The translations under genes were made by a program, and so were the position numbers. From the NCBI GenBank assembly GCA_002372135.1, contig DFIN01000009.1, positions 1 to 7,390 of the forward strand: a DNA stretch of 7,390 bases, given 5' to 3'. Shown here in pieces: positions 6,857-7,390 of this stretch (positions are counted from its first letter, which is position 1; each line of letters starts with the position of its first letter). This DNA comes from Bacteroidales bacterium UBA3696. GTDB taxonomy: Bacteria; Bacteroidota; Bacteroidia; Bacteroidales; Paludibacteraceae. The notes under the pieces were generated by a model. The model saw only the letters and a program-made list of their open reading frames with translations, ran no database searches and was not told the origin of the DNA.

Positions 6857-7390
6857 TCTTAGCATACGTGGCGTTTTCCTCTATGAACTCGCGACGAGGA
6901 GCCACGTCGTCCCCCATTAACATAGCGATGGTACGATCGGCTTCTGCGGCGTTTTCAATGGTAACTTTTTTCAAAAGACGACGTTCGGGATCCATAGTCG
7001 TTTCCCACAACTGCTCGTCGGACATCTCACCAAGACCTTTGTAACGTTGCGTCTTGATTTGCTTCTCATCACCATTGCCGTACTTCATAATGAAGTCGTG
7101 CCGCTGTTGGTCGTTCCAGCAGTATTCCTTATAGTTACCCTTGGAGCACATGTAAAGGGGAGCCATTGCGATATAGAGGTGTCCTTGTTCAATCACCTCT
7201 TTCATGTGGCGGAAGAAAAGCGTCATAATCAGGGTGGCGATATGAGCACCATCCACATCGGCATCCGCCATAATGATCACTTTATGGTAGCGAATTTTGG
7301 AGAGATTAAGGGCTTTGGGGTCATCTTCCGTGCCGAAAGTGATACCGAGAGCCGTGAATATATTGCGCACCTCTTCCGACTCAAACACCT
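6846..7390 (-). CDS. gyrB: DNA gyrase subunit B, C-terminal part (5' end outside the window)
   Basis: The 181 or so codons present encode the end of GyrB, the ATPase subunit of the topoisomerase that introduces negative supercoils. The frame runs off the right edge, and the first visible residues (VFESEEVRNIF) are internal, not a start. The TOPRIM metal site is seen as MADADVDGAH, with the Asp residues at about 42, 44 and 46 of the visible part. The QRYKGLGEM motif and the tail REFIEENATYAKIDA are characteristic. The tail and the motif context fit GyrB better than ParE. The stretch between TOPRIM and QRYKGLGEM is short, so the large insertion of proteobacterial GyrB is absent. It is the first visible gene of the minus-strand run; its promoter lies outside. 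Confidence 0.95.
   Translation of the reverse strand, partial: VFESEEVRNIFTALGITFGTEDDPKALNLSKIRYHKVIIMADADVDGAHIATLIMTLFFRHMKEVIEQGHLYIAMAPLYMCSKGNYKEYCWNDQQRHDFIMKYGNGDEKQIKTQRYKGLGEMSDEQLWETTMDPERRLLKKVTIENAAEADRTIAMLMGDDVAPRREFIEENATYAKIDA

Noticed and set aside
1..7390. Mobile elements, CRISPR arrays, toxin-antitoxin or defence genes
   Set aside because: No transposase or integrase motifs, no terminal inverted repeats, no spaced repeat array and no small gene pairs were seen; the coding space is filled by housekeeping genes.

Overview
The window looks like chromosomal housekeeping DNA from a Bacteroidota bacterium, most likely of the order Bacteroidales. Three things suggest this. The GyrB C-terminus is the short type, with no insertion between the TOPRIM domain and the tail. 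Start codons lack Shine-Dalgarno sequences and sit behind AT-rich leaders. The protein families (Kdo synthesis, L-aspartate oxidase, a cytoplasmic double-SH3 NlpC/P60 peptidase, a short TtcA-like protein) fit that group. The assignment rests on sequence character alone; I could not search a database.

Layout from left to right. Bases 1-22 are the 3' end of a plus-strand tRNA with an encoded CCA, followed by a hairpin terminator (31-70). A TtcA-family PP-loop protein is then encoded on the plus strand (119-817). Everything to its right lies on the minus strand and forms one tightly packed run, read from right to left: gyrB 3' part (cut by the window edge), a LOG-family nucleotide phosphoribohydrolase, an unrecognised 398-residue protein with a helical repeat region and a GH16-like C-terminal fold, kdsA, a kdsD/kpsF-type isomerase, nadB, and an NlpC/P60 endopeptidase. 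Gaps within the run are 25, 22, 6 and 1 nt, and two junctions overlap (8 and 7 nt), so co-transcription and partial translational coupling are likely. The run ends by converging on, and overlapping by 29 nt, the TtcA-like gene.

Functionally, KdsD makes arabinose 5-phosphate and KdsA condenses it with phosphoenolpyruvate to give Kdo 8-phosphate for lipopolysaccharide. NadB starts de novo NAD synthesis. The NlpC/P60 enzyme probably trims recycled murein peptides. The LOG protein acts on nucleoside monophosphates. So the cluster mixes envelope building, cofactor supply and DNA topology. All gene ends that lie inside the window appear intact.

I saw no mobile element, CRISPR array, prophage, defence island or riboswitch. 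The least explained item is the 398-residue protein (5041-6237). It has a tandem ~63-residue repeat and a GH16-like domain that seems to lack the catalytic acidic triad and carries no export signal. It is the best candidate for something undescribed; the rest is recognisable.
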